This document shows, piece after piece, positions 45,793-54,221 of a stretch of DNA of 64,000 nt. This DNA is from an uncultured Collinsella sp. (GTDB taxonomy: Bacteria; Actinomycetota; Coriobacteriia; Coriobacteriales; Coriobacteriaceae), in assembly GCA_900550195.1 (NCBI GenBank), contig URRB01000014.1, forward strand, positions 1-64,000. The letters are read 5' to 3'. Numbering within the stretch: the stretch's first letter is position 1; the number at the start of each line of letters is the position of its first letter. The notes beneath the pieces were generated by a model, which made no database searches, was not told where the DNA came from, and was given only the letters and a program-made list of their open reading frames with translations. The translations under genes and the position numbers were made by a program.

Positions 45793-45814
45793 ATGGTTGT
45801 CTACGGTCGTCTAT
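45793..45814 (-). promoter_or_regulatory. Degenerate GntR-type sites before the PTS operon
   Basis: On the minus strand ATAGACGACCGT (45803-45814) and GTAGACAACCAT (45793-45804) keep the ATAGAC half-site found upstream of the aldolase and HAD genes. Confidence 0.5.
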
Positions 45815-45891
45815 ATATTACAAAGCGACCGCCTTCTGAGTTTTGCCCTTGCATTCCTTTCGGTGAATGGTTGGTTTTGTAGGGCAAACGG

Positions 45892-47367
45892 CTATGCGCT
45901 CTTTAGCTCATAGATGTTTTCTAATGCCTTAAATATGCGCATATACCTGTCAAAACGCACATTGTATATCTCGTGGACTTTGTCGCTTTTTTCAACGGAA
46001 TCTAGCCTTTTGCAGACCCCAGCGGCAACATCGGCCAAATCTTGTCCGCAAGAAGCTGAAAGCGCTAGCAATGCCGCGCCCTGACCGGCACCGGACGATT
46101 CCATACGCACTAAATCGATTCCCAACACGTTTGAGAGCGTTTGCGCCCAAAAATCGTTCTTAGCCCCTCCGCCAACAAGCCTAATGCCGAACCACTCCTG
46201 CGAATGGTTCACGGATTCCTTGAGTTCCCTGAGGGCATATGCCGTGCCCTCCATAAGTGCCCTCTCAAGCTCCGAACGCGTCGTGTCAAGGTCAAGCCCC
46301 AAAAAGGCACCTCGAACCGACGGGCAACCGTGCAAGACCTTTTCCCCCGACAGATGCGGATAGAACATGAGGTCCCTCATGTCGTAGAAAGGATCCTCAA
46401 CGGCCTTGTCCTCGAGATCGTAGGAGTCGCTGTCTAGAATCTGCCCGTACCACCACTCCTTAGCTCCGCCACACGACCTAATACTGAGCTGGACTTGCGT
46501 CTTAAGGGTATTACCCCATTTAAACAATACGGGCTTACCAACATCTGGAAGTTCAACCCCTTCTGCCGAATACATCAGCACACCGCTTGTGCCAAGCGAA
46601 ATGGTGGGAATGCCTTCCAGGAGGCAGCCCGTACAAATCGCCGCTGCAGGATTATCGCCCGTTCCCCTTACAATCGATGCATCTGCAGGAATTCCTGTCT
46701 CGGCAGAAGCCCTTTCGCTGACGAACCCGATAACCTTGTCGGAAGGCTCGACAGCGGGTAGCAATGACCTAGGAACCCCAAAATGCTCACAAACCTCGTC
46801 AATCCAAGTTTGCTTCTTATTATCGAAAAGCCCCGTTGTCGACGCTCCGCAATAGTCCATGCCGGGATGTCCGCCAAACTTGAGAGCGATCCAATCCGAA
46901 ACCGAAAGGAATACCTCGCTCTTGGAAAGAGCAGCTGGGTTGTTCTTAGCCATCCATGCAAGGTTCATTGCCGGAACCCCAGTTGAGAGGAAGCTGGCAA
47001 CCTGGGGAAGACCTACAGCTAACGCCCACTGCTTCTCATCAAAAACAGTGTCAATCGTGCGTTGATCATTCCACATTATCGCCGGACATGTCGGAACCCC
47101 AGCAGCATCAACCAGCACCGTCGTATGCATTTGCCCGGTGGCCCCAACGCCCTTAATTAGAGACAGGTCGACCTTCTCCCCAAGCAAGGCGCACGCCGAA
47201 CAAACGGCATCCCACCATATCCCGGGTTCAATCTCTCTCCAACCGGGATGAGGCTCAGAGCATTCGTAAGCCTCGCTTGCAGTTGCGACAACTTTTCCAC
47301 TTTCATCAATGCACGTAAGCTTCACCGATGACGTGCCAACATCGACACCAAGGTAGAGCGCGCCCAT
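45892..47367 (-). CDS. FGGY family carbohydrate kinase, xylulokinase-like
   Basis: The product has 491 residues from ATG 47367, which has GAGG 5-6 bases upstream; ATG 47382 is the alternative. FGGY motifs: YLGVDVGTSSVKLTCID (phosphate 1), GVGATGQMHTTVLVD with MWNDQRT (sugar site, as in XylB), GTGDNPAAAICTG, ISLGTSGVL, and LVGGGAKNDFWAQTLSNVLG (adenosine motif). The nearest enzyme family is xylulokinase, which phosphorylates a ketopentose, but assignment to one sugar is not possible. It lies 30 bp after the aldolase gene in the same operon. Confidence 0.9.
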   Translation of the reverse strand: MGALYLGVDVGTSSVKLTCIDESGKVVATASEAYECSEPHPGWREIEPGIWWDAVCSACALLGEKVDLSLIKGVGATGQMHTTVLVDAAGVPTCPAIMWNDQRTIDTVFDEKQWALAVGLPQVASFLSTGVPAMNLAWMAKNNPAALSKSEVFLSVSDWIALKFGGHPGMDYCGASTTGLFDNKKQTWIDEVCEHFGVPRSLLPAVEPSDKVIGFVSERASAETGIPADASIVRGTGDNPAAAICTGCLLEGIPTISLGTSGVLMYSAEGVELPDVGKPVLFKWGNTLKTQVQLSIRSCGGAKEWWYGQILDSDSYDLEDKAVEDPFYDMRDLMFYPHLSGEKVLHGCPSVRGAFLGLDLDTTRSELERALMEGTAYALRELKESVNHSQEWFGIRLVGGGAKNDFWAQTLSNVLGIDLVRMESSGAGQGAALLALSASCGQDLADVAAGVCKRLDSVEKSDKVHEIYNVRFDRYMRIFKALENIYELKSA

Positions 47368-47397
47368 TTTCGCCTCATCCATATCTATAATTCCGCT

Positions 47398-48240
47398 TTA
47401 CTCAGCGATGCCGTTGATGGCGCGGGTCGTTTTGTAGGCAACAGCCGCAACGGCTTCTCGAGCATCGATTAGCACCTTGGCAAGATTGTGCTCATTGTTG
47501 TTTGCCTCATACGCCTTGCCAACAGTTGTGATGTAGGCCTTGCGCAGGTCGCTTGCGATATTGATCTTGGACATCTTGTGCGGCTGCATCGCATGGATGG
47601 TCTCGTAGGGAATTCCCGAGCCGCCATGAAGAACGAGGGGACACGGAGATACCTCTGCAAGCTTCTCAAGCAGCGGCAAATCGATGCGCGGCTCATCTTC
47701 GAGGCCATGAACATTACCGATGGACACGGCCAGCAAATCACAGCCCGTGCGCTCTACGAACTCACAAACCTGATCCGGGTCGGTCTTAAGATCCGCCTCG
47801 GAAACATGATCGTCCTCCTTGCCCTTGATGGCGCCAAGCTCCGCCTCGACGGGCACGCCATAGCAATGGCAATAGTCGACCGCCTGGCGCGAGAAGCGAA
47901 TGTTCTCTTCAAAGGAAAGCGCGGCACCGTCGATCATGACAGAGGTGAAGCCAGCCTGGACCGCCTGGCGTACGTCCTCGAGCGTCTTGCCGTGATCGAG
48001 ATGCAGACACGTGGGAACGATATAATCCTCCGCCGCGCGCTTTACGATGGATGCGATCATGCCGTAATCGGACAGCTTGACGTTAGTAGGGGCGATCTGA
48101 AGAATACCCGGCATCCCGGCCCTCTGTAATCCATCCAGGATACCCAAGGTCATCTCCATGTTCGTCGTGTTATATGCGGGAAGGAGCCATCCGTTCTTGC
48201 GTGCAATCTGGATCAGCTCAGTCGAAGTTACAACTGCCAT
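47398..48240 (-). CDS. Class II fructose/tagatose-bisphosphate aldolase family protein
   Basis: The product has 280 residues; GGAGG lies before ATG 48240. It is a zinc-dependent class II aldolase of the GatY/KbaY type: LLPAYNTTNMEMTLGILDGL, then PTCLHLDHGKTLEDV (Asp and zinc His), VEAELGAIKGKEDD, GNVHGLEDEPRIDL (second His), VLHGGSGIPYETI (third His), and KINIASDLRKAYI for the phosphate. It splits a ketose (bis)phosphate to DHAP and an aldehyde. The residue set resembles tagatose-bisphosphate aldolase more than glycolytic FbaA. Two ATAGAC palindromes precede it. Confidence 0.92.
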   Translation of the reverse strand: MAVVTSTELIQIARKNGWLLPAYNTTNMEMTLGILDGLQRAGMPGILQIAPTNVKLSDYGMIASIVKRAAEDYIVPTCLHLDHGKTLEDVRQAVQAGFTSVMIDGAALSFEENIRFSRQAVDYCHCYGVPVEAELGAIKGKEDDHVSEADLKTDPDQVCEFVERTGCDLLAVSIGNVHGLEDEPRIDLPLLEKLAEVSPCPLVLHGGSGIPYETIHAMQPHKMSKINIASDLRKAYITTVGKAYEANNNEHNLAKVLIDAREAVAAVAYKTTRAINGIAE

Positions 48241-48296
48241 GATTCCTCCAACCGGGTTACGGCAATTCGAGTTGAGTTTTCGTTCCAGATACTTAT

Positions 48297-48330
48297 ATAG
48301 ACGTCTATGTACCTGTTTATAGACGACTAT
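48297..48330. promoter_or_regulatory. Two GntR-type operators before the aldolase-kinase operon
   Basis: ATAGACGTCTAT (48297-48308) is a perfect palindrome; ATAGACGACTAT (48319-48330) has one mismatch. The centres are 22 bp apart, on one face of the helix. Confidence 0.75.
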
Positions 48331-48377
48331 ATACCTTTTTGATTTATGCGCAAAGCACTAAATACCGCAAATCGAAA

Positions 48378-48412
48378 AAAGGGGCTGTCGAGAAGCACTC
48401 GACAGCCCCTTT
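48378..48412 (-). terminator. Intrinsic terminator of the HAD gene
   Basis: GGGGCTGTCGAG pairs with CTCGACAGCCCC, loop AAGCA, with AAAAAA before and TTT after; usable on both strands. It separates the HAD gene from the aldolase operon. Confidence 0.9.
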
Positions 48413-48424
48413 CATTTGACATGC

Positions 48425-49081
48425 TTACCCCAGCGCCCCATTTGCCAGCATATCGGTAACGTCATTTAGGCTCGAAACTATTGCCGTGGCCAATCTTTCC
48501 ATCTCATCTGTTGGCTCAGAGAGATCGGGGACCATGACAGTGCAAAATCCTCCTGCAAATCCCGCACGCACCCCGTTATAGGAATCCTCTAAAACGAGGG
48601 ATTTCTGCGGCGAAGCTCCTAGCTCATCCGCCGCTTTCAAAAAGACGTCTGGATAAGGCTTGGCGTGTTCGACCTCAATACCAGAGACGATCGAATCGAA
48701 ATAAGGGAGTATTCCTCCCCTTATCAAATTTGCCTCGATCATTTTTCTGCTCGATGATGAAGCAACTGCCATCGGAATTCCCTCAGCCTGAAGATAGTCG
48801 AGAAGCCGATCTAATCCGGGTTTCTTCTCTGCGCCCTGAGCCAGCGCTTCATGCGCTATTTCGTAAAAACGGTCAACAAACGCTTGAGAATCGACCTCAT
48901 CACCATACCACTCGCGAATAATGGACACCGCTTCAGATCCATTGGTGCCACGCATGGCGTCCGCAAGACCCTCTTTGCATTCAACCTCAAACTCAATTGC
49001 GGTTTTGGGCCAGCAGGAAGCCCAAATCGGCTCAGTATCGAACATGAGCCCGTCCATATCGAAGATAACCGCCTCGAACAT
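48425..49081 (-). CDS. HAD superfamily phosphatase of the sugar island
   Basis: The product has 218 residues with GGAGG 4-5 bases before ATG 49081. Subfamily IA motifs: VIFDMDGLMFDTEPIW (the T of DxDGT is Leu, common in this group), MAVASSSSRKMIE, KPYPDVFLKAADELG and LVLEDSYNGVRAG. It probably removes phosphate from an off-pathway or end-product phosphosugar. It is the first gene of the island on this strand, with a perfect ATAGACGTCTAT site 18 bp upstream of its start, which links it to the same regulon. Confidence 0.9.
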   Translation of the reverse strand: MFEAVIFDMDGLMFDTEPIWASCWPKTAIEFEVECKEGLADAMRGTNGSEAVSIIREWYGDEVDSQAFVDRFYEIAHEALAQGAEKKPGLDRLLDYLQAEGIPMAVASSSSRKMIEANLIRGGILPYFDSIVSGIEVEHAKPYPDVFLKAADELGASPQKSLVLEDSYNGVRAGFAGGFCTVMVPDLSEPTDEMERLATAIVSSLNDVTDMLANGALG

Positions 49082-49098
49082 ACTGCCTCCTAGTTCAA

Positions 49099-49110
49099 AT
49101 AGACGTCTAT
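49099..49110. promoter_or_regulatory. GntR-type operator before the HAD gene
   Basis: ATAGACGTCTAT is a perfect 12-bp palindrome, identical to 48297-48308. Confidence 0.75.
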
Positions 49111-49202
49111 ATACGTTTATTCTATCAAAGGAGACCTATCTTTCGCGACGGCATGAAAGGAGACGGGCCCAGTAAAAGCCGGCAGGCACCTCTCCCACCA
49201 AA

Positions 49203-49239
49203 AACCACCACGATGGGGACTATTCCCATCGTGGTGGTT
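49203..49239 (-). terminator. Intrinsic terminator of the EF-G-like gene
   Basis: AACCACCACGATGGG and its perfect complement form a 15-bp stem; on the minus strand TTTTTGG follows. It lies 80 bp past the stop codon. Confidence 0.85.
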
Positions 49240-49318
49240 GCCCTACATCGATCTACTTGGCGTGGCACTTCCAGAGCGGCCCTTGCATCGGCATATATGT
49301 TGCAGGCAACGCAACACG

Positions 49319-51394
49319 CTACTTGGCGCGGCCCTCCTCATAGCGCTCGACCAGCTTGGCCTGAACGTCATAAGGCACCTGCTCATAGCCAGCGGGCTTC
49401 ATGGTAAAGTCACCCGTGCCGCGCGTGATAGAGCGCAGGCGCGTCGAGTAATCCGTCAGCTCGGCCAGCGGCGCCTGGGCGATGACCACGGTGTCTCCGC
49501 GCTCATCGGTCTCCATGCCCGTCACGCGACCGCGCGATGCCGAGATGTCGCCCATCACGGCGCCGGCGTAGCTCTCGGGGATAGTCACCGTGATTTCCTC
49601 GATGGGCTCCAGCACCACCGGATCGGCATCGGCGCATGCCTTGCGCAGGCCGATGCGAGCCGCCGCGCGGAACGCCATCTCGTTGGAGTCGACGCTGTGA
49701 TACGAGCCGTCGTACACAGCCACGCGAATGCCCGTGAGCGGATAGCCGGCAATAATACCGTCCTTCATGGTCTCCTGGACACCCTTGTCCACGGCGGGGA
49801 TCAGCGAGCGCGGAATACGGCCACCTACGACCTCGTCCACAAACTCATAGCCATCGCTCGTGCCGTCGGGCCCAATGAGCGGCTCAACGCGCAGCCAGCA
49901 GTCGCCATACTGACCGGCGCCACCGGTCTGCTTCTTGTGGCGGCCCTGAGCGCTCGCCGTGCGGCGGATGGTCTCGCGATACGGGATGCGGATCGGCACG
50001 CTCTTGGCAACGACCTTGGTGCGGTCCTCCAGACGGTTGAGCAGCACCGAAACCTGCGCCTCACCAACGGCGGAGATAATGGTCTGGCCGGTCTCCTCGT
50101 CGCGGTCGATGCTCATGGTCGGATCGGCCTTGCAGGCCTTCTCGATAAACGTGTAGAGCTTCTCTTCGTCGCCGCGATTCTCGGCCTCGATGGCAATGCG
50201 GTACTGCGAGTTGGGGAACTTAAACGCCGCAGCCTCGACCTTGCCGGTAATCGAGAGCGTATCGCCCGTCTCGGCCGCCAGCTTGGGTGCCACGATAATG
50301 TCGCCGGCATAGGCGTGACCGACCTCGGTCATGTCGCGGCCGCACATCACATACAGGTGAGCCAGACGGTCGCCCTTGCGGGTACGCGCGTTGATCAGCT
50401 CAAGACCCGGCTCAAGCGTACCCGTCAGCACCTTGATAAAGCTGATGCGACCCTGCTGCGGATCGGCCAAGGTCTTAAACACAAACGCCACCGGACGGTC
50501 ATCGTCACTCGAGATCTTAAGCGAATCGCCGTCGATAAGCGGCATCTCACCGTAGTCGGTCGGCGCCGGGAAGTACGTCGCGATGTCGTCCATCAGCGAG
50601 TTGACGCCCTGCTCCTTGATGCAATCGCCCGCAAAGACCGGCACAAAGATGCGCTCGGCAATCGCCTTCGACAGCAAGCCCTCAAGCTCCTCCTGCGTCA
50701 GCGTCTCCTCGCCTTCCAGGTACTTCATCATCAGCTCATCGTCGGCCTCGGCCACCAACTCGCACAGATGGTCATGGGCCTCCTCGGCCTGGGCACGATA
50801 CTCCTCGGGAATCTCCGACTCAACGGCTTCGGTGCCGTTGCAATGGCGCGCCTTCATGCGCACCAGGTCGATAATGCCGTCAAAGTCCTCGCCCTCGCCC
50901 CAGGGAAGGGTCACGGCGCCCAATCGCGTGCCAAAGCGCTCCTGCAGCAGGTCCATCGTGGTCGCAAAGCTGGCCTCGGAGCGCGACAGGCGGTTTACGA
51001 ACACCGCACGCGCCAAGCGCAGGTCCTCGGCGGCATACCAGAGCTTAACCGTCGTAGGCTGCGGGCCGGCCTCGGCGTCGACCACAAACAGAGCCGTCTC
51101 GCAGACGCTCATCGCGGCAAAGGCGTCGCCGATAAAATCGGGGTAACACGGGGCATCGAGCACATTGATGCGCGCGCCCTTCCAGTCGATCGGTGCAATG
51201 GTCGTCGAGATGGAAAATGCACGCTTGACCTCTTCGGGGTCATAGTCGAGCGTGGGCTTGGTGCCGTCGTGGCCGCCCAGGCGGGCGGTCTTGCCAGAAA
51301 GGTGGAGCATGGCCTCGGCGAGTGAAGTCTTGCCCACCCCGCCTTGGCCTACGAGCACCACGTTCCTTACATTGCCGGTCTTGGGAGCACCCAT
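49319..51394 (-). CDS. EF-G-like translational GTPase homologue with altered GTPase motifs
   Basis: The product has 691 residues from ATG 51394, with AAGGAGG 6 bases upstream. It has all five EF-G domains. G1 is intact (VGQGGVGKTSL). G3, normally D-[TA]-P-G-H, is DAPCYPDF, and G4, normally NKxD, is NRLSRSE. The C-terminal half keeps the domain IV/V pattern (RRTASAQGRHKKQTGGAGQY, then EPIEEITVTIPESYAGAVMG). This matches the EF-G2/EF-G-like actinobacterial paralogues rather than the main FusA, which normally sits in the str operon with rpsL and rpsG. Here it is alone. Loss of the G3 Gly and the G4 Asp predicts weak or altered nucleotide use. Confidence 0.9.
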   Translation of the reverse strand: MGAPKTGNVRNVVLVGQGGVGKTSLAEAMLHLSGKTARLGGHDGTKPTLDYDPEEVKRAFSISTTIAPIDWKGARINVLDAPCYPDFIGDAFAAMSVCETALFVVDAEAGPQPTTVKLWYAAEDLRLARAVFVNRLSRSEASFATTMDLLQERFGTRLGAVTLPWGEGEDFDGIIDLVRMKARHCNGTEAVESEIPEEYRAQAEEAHDHLCELVAEADDELMMKYLEGEETLTQEELEGLLSKAIAERIFVPVFAGDCIKEQGVNSLMDDIATYFPAPTDYGEMPLIDGDSLKISSDDDRPVAFVFKTLADPQQGRISFIKVLTGTLEPGLELINARTRKGDRLAHLYVMCGRDMTEVGHAYAGDIIVAPKLAAETGDTLSITGKVEAAAFKFPNSQYRIAIEAENRGDEEKLYTFIEKACKADPTMSIDRDEETGQTIISAVGEAQVSVLLNRLEDRTKVVAKSVPIRIPYRETIRRTASAQGRHKKQTGGAGQYGDCWLRVEPLIGPDGTSDGYEFVDEVVGGRIPRSLIPAVDKGVQETMKDGIIAGYPLTGIRVAVYDGSYHSVDSNEMAFRAAARIGLRKACADADPVVLEPIEEITVTIPESYAGAVMGDISASRGRVTGMETDERGDTVVIAQAPLAELTDYSTRLRSITRGTGDFTMKPAGYEQVPYDVQAKLVERYEEGRAK

Positions 51395-51638
51395 GATGAC
51401 CTCCTTGCAGGGCCGCGCGCATTGCGCGACGCCAACGGGGAGAGTTCGCGGTCGGTGCCATCCCGGGAGCAGCATGGTCGGCAGCCGAGCCGACTCACCC
51501 TCCAAATGTCCTATGTCACCACCCTACCCTCACGGGCGACCGTCCATGCACACCTTTCGGCACACGTATGAATACAGGCGGCGAGAGGAAGAGACAAGCT
51601 TGTGAGGCGATTATTGAACCCCGCCGATGCAAACAAAA

Positions 51639-51671
51639 AGCCGCCACAGACCGTAAGACCTGCGGCGGCTT
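51639..51671 (-). terminator. Intrinsic terminator of the amino-acid ABC operon
   Basis: AGCCGCC and GGCGGCT close a hairpin; on the minus strand TTTTTGTTTG follows. Confidence 0.85.
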
Positions 51672-51704
51672 CGCCTCAATTAATAGTTGAGCAAATACCT
51701 GAGC

Positions 51705-52469
51705 CTATCCCTCGATACGGCTCAAAAACTCACGCGTGCGCTGCTCGCGCGGATGGTCGATAACCTGCTCGGCCGGACCCTCCTCGACAATGCGGCCTCC
51801 GTCCATAAAGACCACGCGATCGGCAACATCGCGCGCAAACTGCATCGCGTGGGTCACGATCACCATCGTCATATTCTGCGCGGCAAGGTCTTTAATGACA
51901 CGCAGCACCTCGGCCGTTAGCTCGGGATCGAGCGCCGAGGTCGGCTCGTCAAAGAACAAGATTTCCGGGTCAAGCGCCAAGGCGCGGGCGATACTCACGC
52001 GCTGTTGCTGACCGCCCGAAAGCTCACACGGAACCTTGTTCTCGTTGCCCACAAGCCCCATCTGAGCAATCAATTCATGCGCACGAGCTTCCGCCTGCTC
52101 GCGCGGGCGCTTAAGAACGCGGATCGGCGCATCGGTGATGTTTTTCATCACGGTATAGTGCGGGAACAGATTGTAGTTCTGAAACACCAGGCCAAATCGC
52201 GAGCGCGCCTGCCTGGGCACATCGCCCTTCGCATAGACCGCGCCCGAACCCGCATCCGTCGCAACGGCAAGGTCGCCAAACGAGAGCGAGCCTCCGTCGA
52301 GCGTCTCGAGCAGCGTGGCACACCGCAGCAGCGTGGACTTGCCGCCACCCGAAGGTCCGATAATCGCCACGACCTCGCCACGCTTCACCTCAAGCGAGAT
52401 ATCCTTGAGCACCTCATTGCCGCCAAACGCCTTGCGCGCGCTTTCGATTTTCATCACTGAGTTAGTCAT
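51705..52469 (-). CDS. Polar amino-acid ABC transporter, ATP-binding subunit
   Basis: The product has 254 residues from ATG 52469 inside ATGACTAA, overlapping the permease stop. GlnQ/HisP-type motifs: Walker A GPSGGGKSTLLRC, Q-loop FQNYNLFPHYTVMKN, signature ELSGGQQQRVSIARAL, Walker B EILFFDEPTSALDPEL and the switch His in VTHAMQFARDVADRVV. It powers uptake through the permease encoded just upstream. Confidence 0.95.
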   Translation of the reverse strand: MTNSVMKIESARKAFGGNEVLKDISLEVKRGEVVAIIGPSGGGKSTLLRCATLLETLDGGSLSFGDLAVATDAGSGAVYAKGDVPRQARSRFGLVFQNYNLFPHYTVMKNITDAPIRVLKRPREQAEARAHELIAQMGLVGNENKVPCELSGGQQQRVSIARALALDPEILFFDEPTSALDPELTAEVLRVIKDLAAQNMTMVIVTHAMQFARDVADRVVFMDGGRIVEEGPAEQVIDHPREQRTREFLSRIEG

Positions 52470-53100
52470 GATAATAGTCCAGCTTCTTTTCGGCGGCGCC
52501 CAGCAGCATCTCGACCACAAAGTTAAAGATCCAGTAGATCAGCGCCGCGATCGCAAACGGCACCATGCTCACCTGCGAGGCGACCAGCGCCTTGGCCGTT
52601 GAGAACATCTCACCCACGCCAATGGCAAACGCCAGCGACGTGTCCTTGACCAGCGTGATGATCTCGTTGCCCATCGCCGGCAGAATACGCTTGGCGACCT
52701 GCGGCATCACGATATACAGAAACGTCTGCATGCGCGAATAGCCCAGCACCTCGGCTGCCTCGTATTGACCGCGCGGAATGGACTGCAGGCCCGAGCGATA
52801 GATCTCGGCAAAGTAACCGGCGTAGTTGATGATGAACGCTACGACGCACGCCGTCCACTTGGAATCGGGCGTGAGCGAAATGCCAAACACGTAGTACGGG
52901 GCAAAGTAGATGGCAAACATCTGCAGCATGAGCGGCGTGCCGCGCATGACCGAGATATAGATGCGCGCAATCCAGCGAAGCGGCGCGATTTTGCTCATGC
53001 GCATAAACGCCACGGGGATTCCCAGCGGAATCGACCCCAGCAGCGTCAGCACAAACAACTGCAAACTGACCAAGAATCCCTGGCCAAGCATCTGCATCAT
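52462..53100 (-). CDS. Polar amino-acid ABC transporter, permease subunit
   Basis: The product has 212 residues from ATG 53100 (or the adjacent ATG 53097, with AGG 6 bases upstream). HEAAM-type permease: five membrane helices, the conserved RGTPLMLQMFAIYFAPYY motif, and the EAA loop YEAAEVLGYSRMQTFLYIVM, then PQVAKRILPAMGNEI. Operon order is binding protein, permease, ATPase. Confidence 0.95.
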   Translation of the reverse strand: MMQMLGQGFLVSLQLFVLTLLGSIPLGIPVAFMRMSKIAPLRWIARIYISVMRGTPLMLQMFAIYFAPYYVFGISLTPDSKWTACVVAFIINYAGYFAEIYRSGLQSIPRGQYEAAEVLGYSRMQTFLYIVMPQVAKRILPAMGNEIITLVKDTSLAFAIGVGEMFSTAKALVASQVSMVPFAIAALIYWIFNFVVEMLLGAAEKKLDYYHD

Positions 53101-53146
53101 GACCTGAATAGACAACCTAAGCTCTCTTTCGCGACAACAGAACAGC

Positions 53147-53171
53147 AAAACCCAATGCTAAAGCGGGTTTT
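53147..53171 (-). terminator. Weak hairpin between binding-protein and permease genes
   Basis: AAAACCC and GGGTTTT close a short stem around AATGCTAAAGC, read on the minus strand after the binding-protein gene. It may lower transcription into the permease. Confidence 0.5.
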
Positions 53172-53266
53172 CCAGGTGCTCGAGTTTGCCGTGAAAGAGG
53201 AGCGCCGCGTACTAAATGTACGCAAGCGACGGTTTGAACGGCAAAATCGGGTGCCTGGGAAAGCCG

Positions 53267-54127
53267 CTATTTCAAAACCCAGTTGTCGAAGGATAGACCG
53301 TAATCTGCGTACTTGTCGCACAGGTCCTTAACCGTGCCGTCCTCGTAGAGCGCCTTGAGCGACTCGGTCACGGCGTCGGCCGACTTGGTGTCGCCCTTCT
53401 TAAAGCCGACGGCGTAGTGCTCGCTGGACAGCGGCTCATCAAGCTGCGTATAAGCATCGGGCTTGGCGGCAAGCTGATACTGGGCAATCGAAAGGTCGCA
53501 AGCCACGGCATCGACCGCGCCGCTCTCGAGCTGCATAAAGGCCGTGTTGTACTCGCCGATCGTGTCGAGCGTGGCAAACGTCGCCGCCAGATCCTTCTGG
53601 TCACCCTCAAGCACGTCCTGCGCAGCGGAATCAGTCTGGGTAATCACAGTCTTGCCGGCAAGATCGTCCCAGCCCTTGATGCCCGCATCCTTCTTGACCA
53701 CCAGCACCTGCTCGTTGAGCATGTACGGCTCGGAGAACGTGTAGTCGTCCTCACGGCCCTCCATGGTAAAGCCGTTCCAGATGCAGTTGATGGCGCCAGA
53801 GTTGAGCAGCGTGTCCTTGGCATCCCAATCGATGGCCTCGTATTTGACCTCCCAGCCCTGCTTATCGGCAACAGCCTTGGCCAGATCGAGATCAAAGCCG
53901 GTGTACTCGCCATCGTCGCCCACAAAACCGTACGGAGGATAGGACTTATCAAAGCCCACCACGAGCTTCTTGGACTCCGCAGCGCCCTTCACATCCTTGG
54001 CCGCGGCAGAGCCAGCAGCGGAACCCTTACCGGCACCACCACCGCAGCCTACCAGGCCAAGGCCTAGAACCGTAGCGAGCGAACCGGCTAGACCAACAAA
54101 CTGACGACGAGACATATCGGTATTCAT
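53267..54127 (-). CDS. Amino-acid ABC transporter substrate-binding lipoprotein with Tat-like signal
   Basis: The product has 286 residues from ATG 54127, with GGGGGAA upstream. The N-terminus has a twin-arginine motif (SRRQFVG), a hydrophobic stretch and a lipobox LVGC, so it is probably exported folded by Tat and lipidated. The SBP_bac_3 domain includes VGFDKSYPPYGFVGDDGEYT, GFDLDLAKAVADKQG and NGFTMEGREDDYTFSEPYML. Ligand residues fit a polar amino acid such as cystine, glutamine or a basic one; no choice is possible. It is the first gene of the three-gene transporter operon. Confidence 0.93.
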   Translation of the reverse strand: MNTDMSRRQFVGLAGSLATVLGLGLVGCGGGAGKGSAAGSAAAKDVKGAAESKKLVVGFDKSYPPYGFVGDDGEYTGFDLDLAKAVADKQGWEVKYEAIDWDAKDTLLNSGAINCIWNGFTMEGREDDYTFSEPYMLNEQVLVVKKDAGIKGWDDLAGKTVITQTDSAAQDVLEGDQKDLAATFATLDTIGEYNTAFMQLESGAVDAVACDLSIAQYQLAAKPDAYTQLDEPLSSEHYAVGFKKGDTKSADAVTESLKALYEDGTVKDLCDKYADYGLSFDNWVLK

Positions 54128-54221
54128 GGTATTCCCCCTTGATGGCACTTTAGTTAGGTAAAGTGAGTCATGTAACGTTCAGAATCATACACTTTAGCGT
54201 GATAGAGCACAAGGCGAGTTT

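Noticed and set aside
45162..48240. Classical sorbitol (glucitol) utilisation operon
   Set aside because: The PTS family is right but no sorbitol-6-phosphate dehydrogenase is present, and the kinase and aldolase are not needed for sorbitol. The substrate is left open.
49319..51394. Tetracycline-resistance ribosomal protection protein
   Set aside because: Domain layout is EF-G-like, but the sequence lacks the TetM/TetO loop III features I would expect and matches the EF-G2-type actinobacterial paralogues better.
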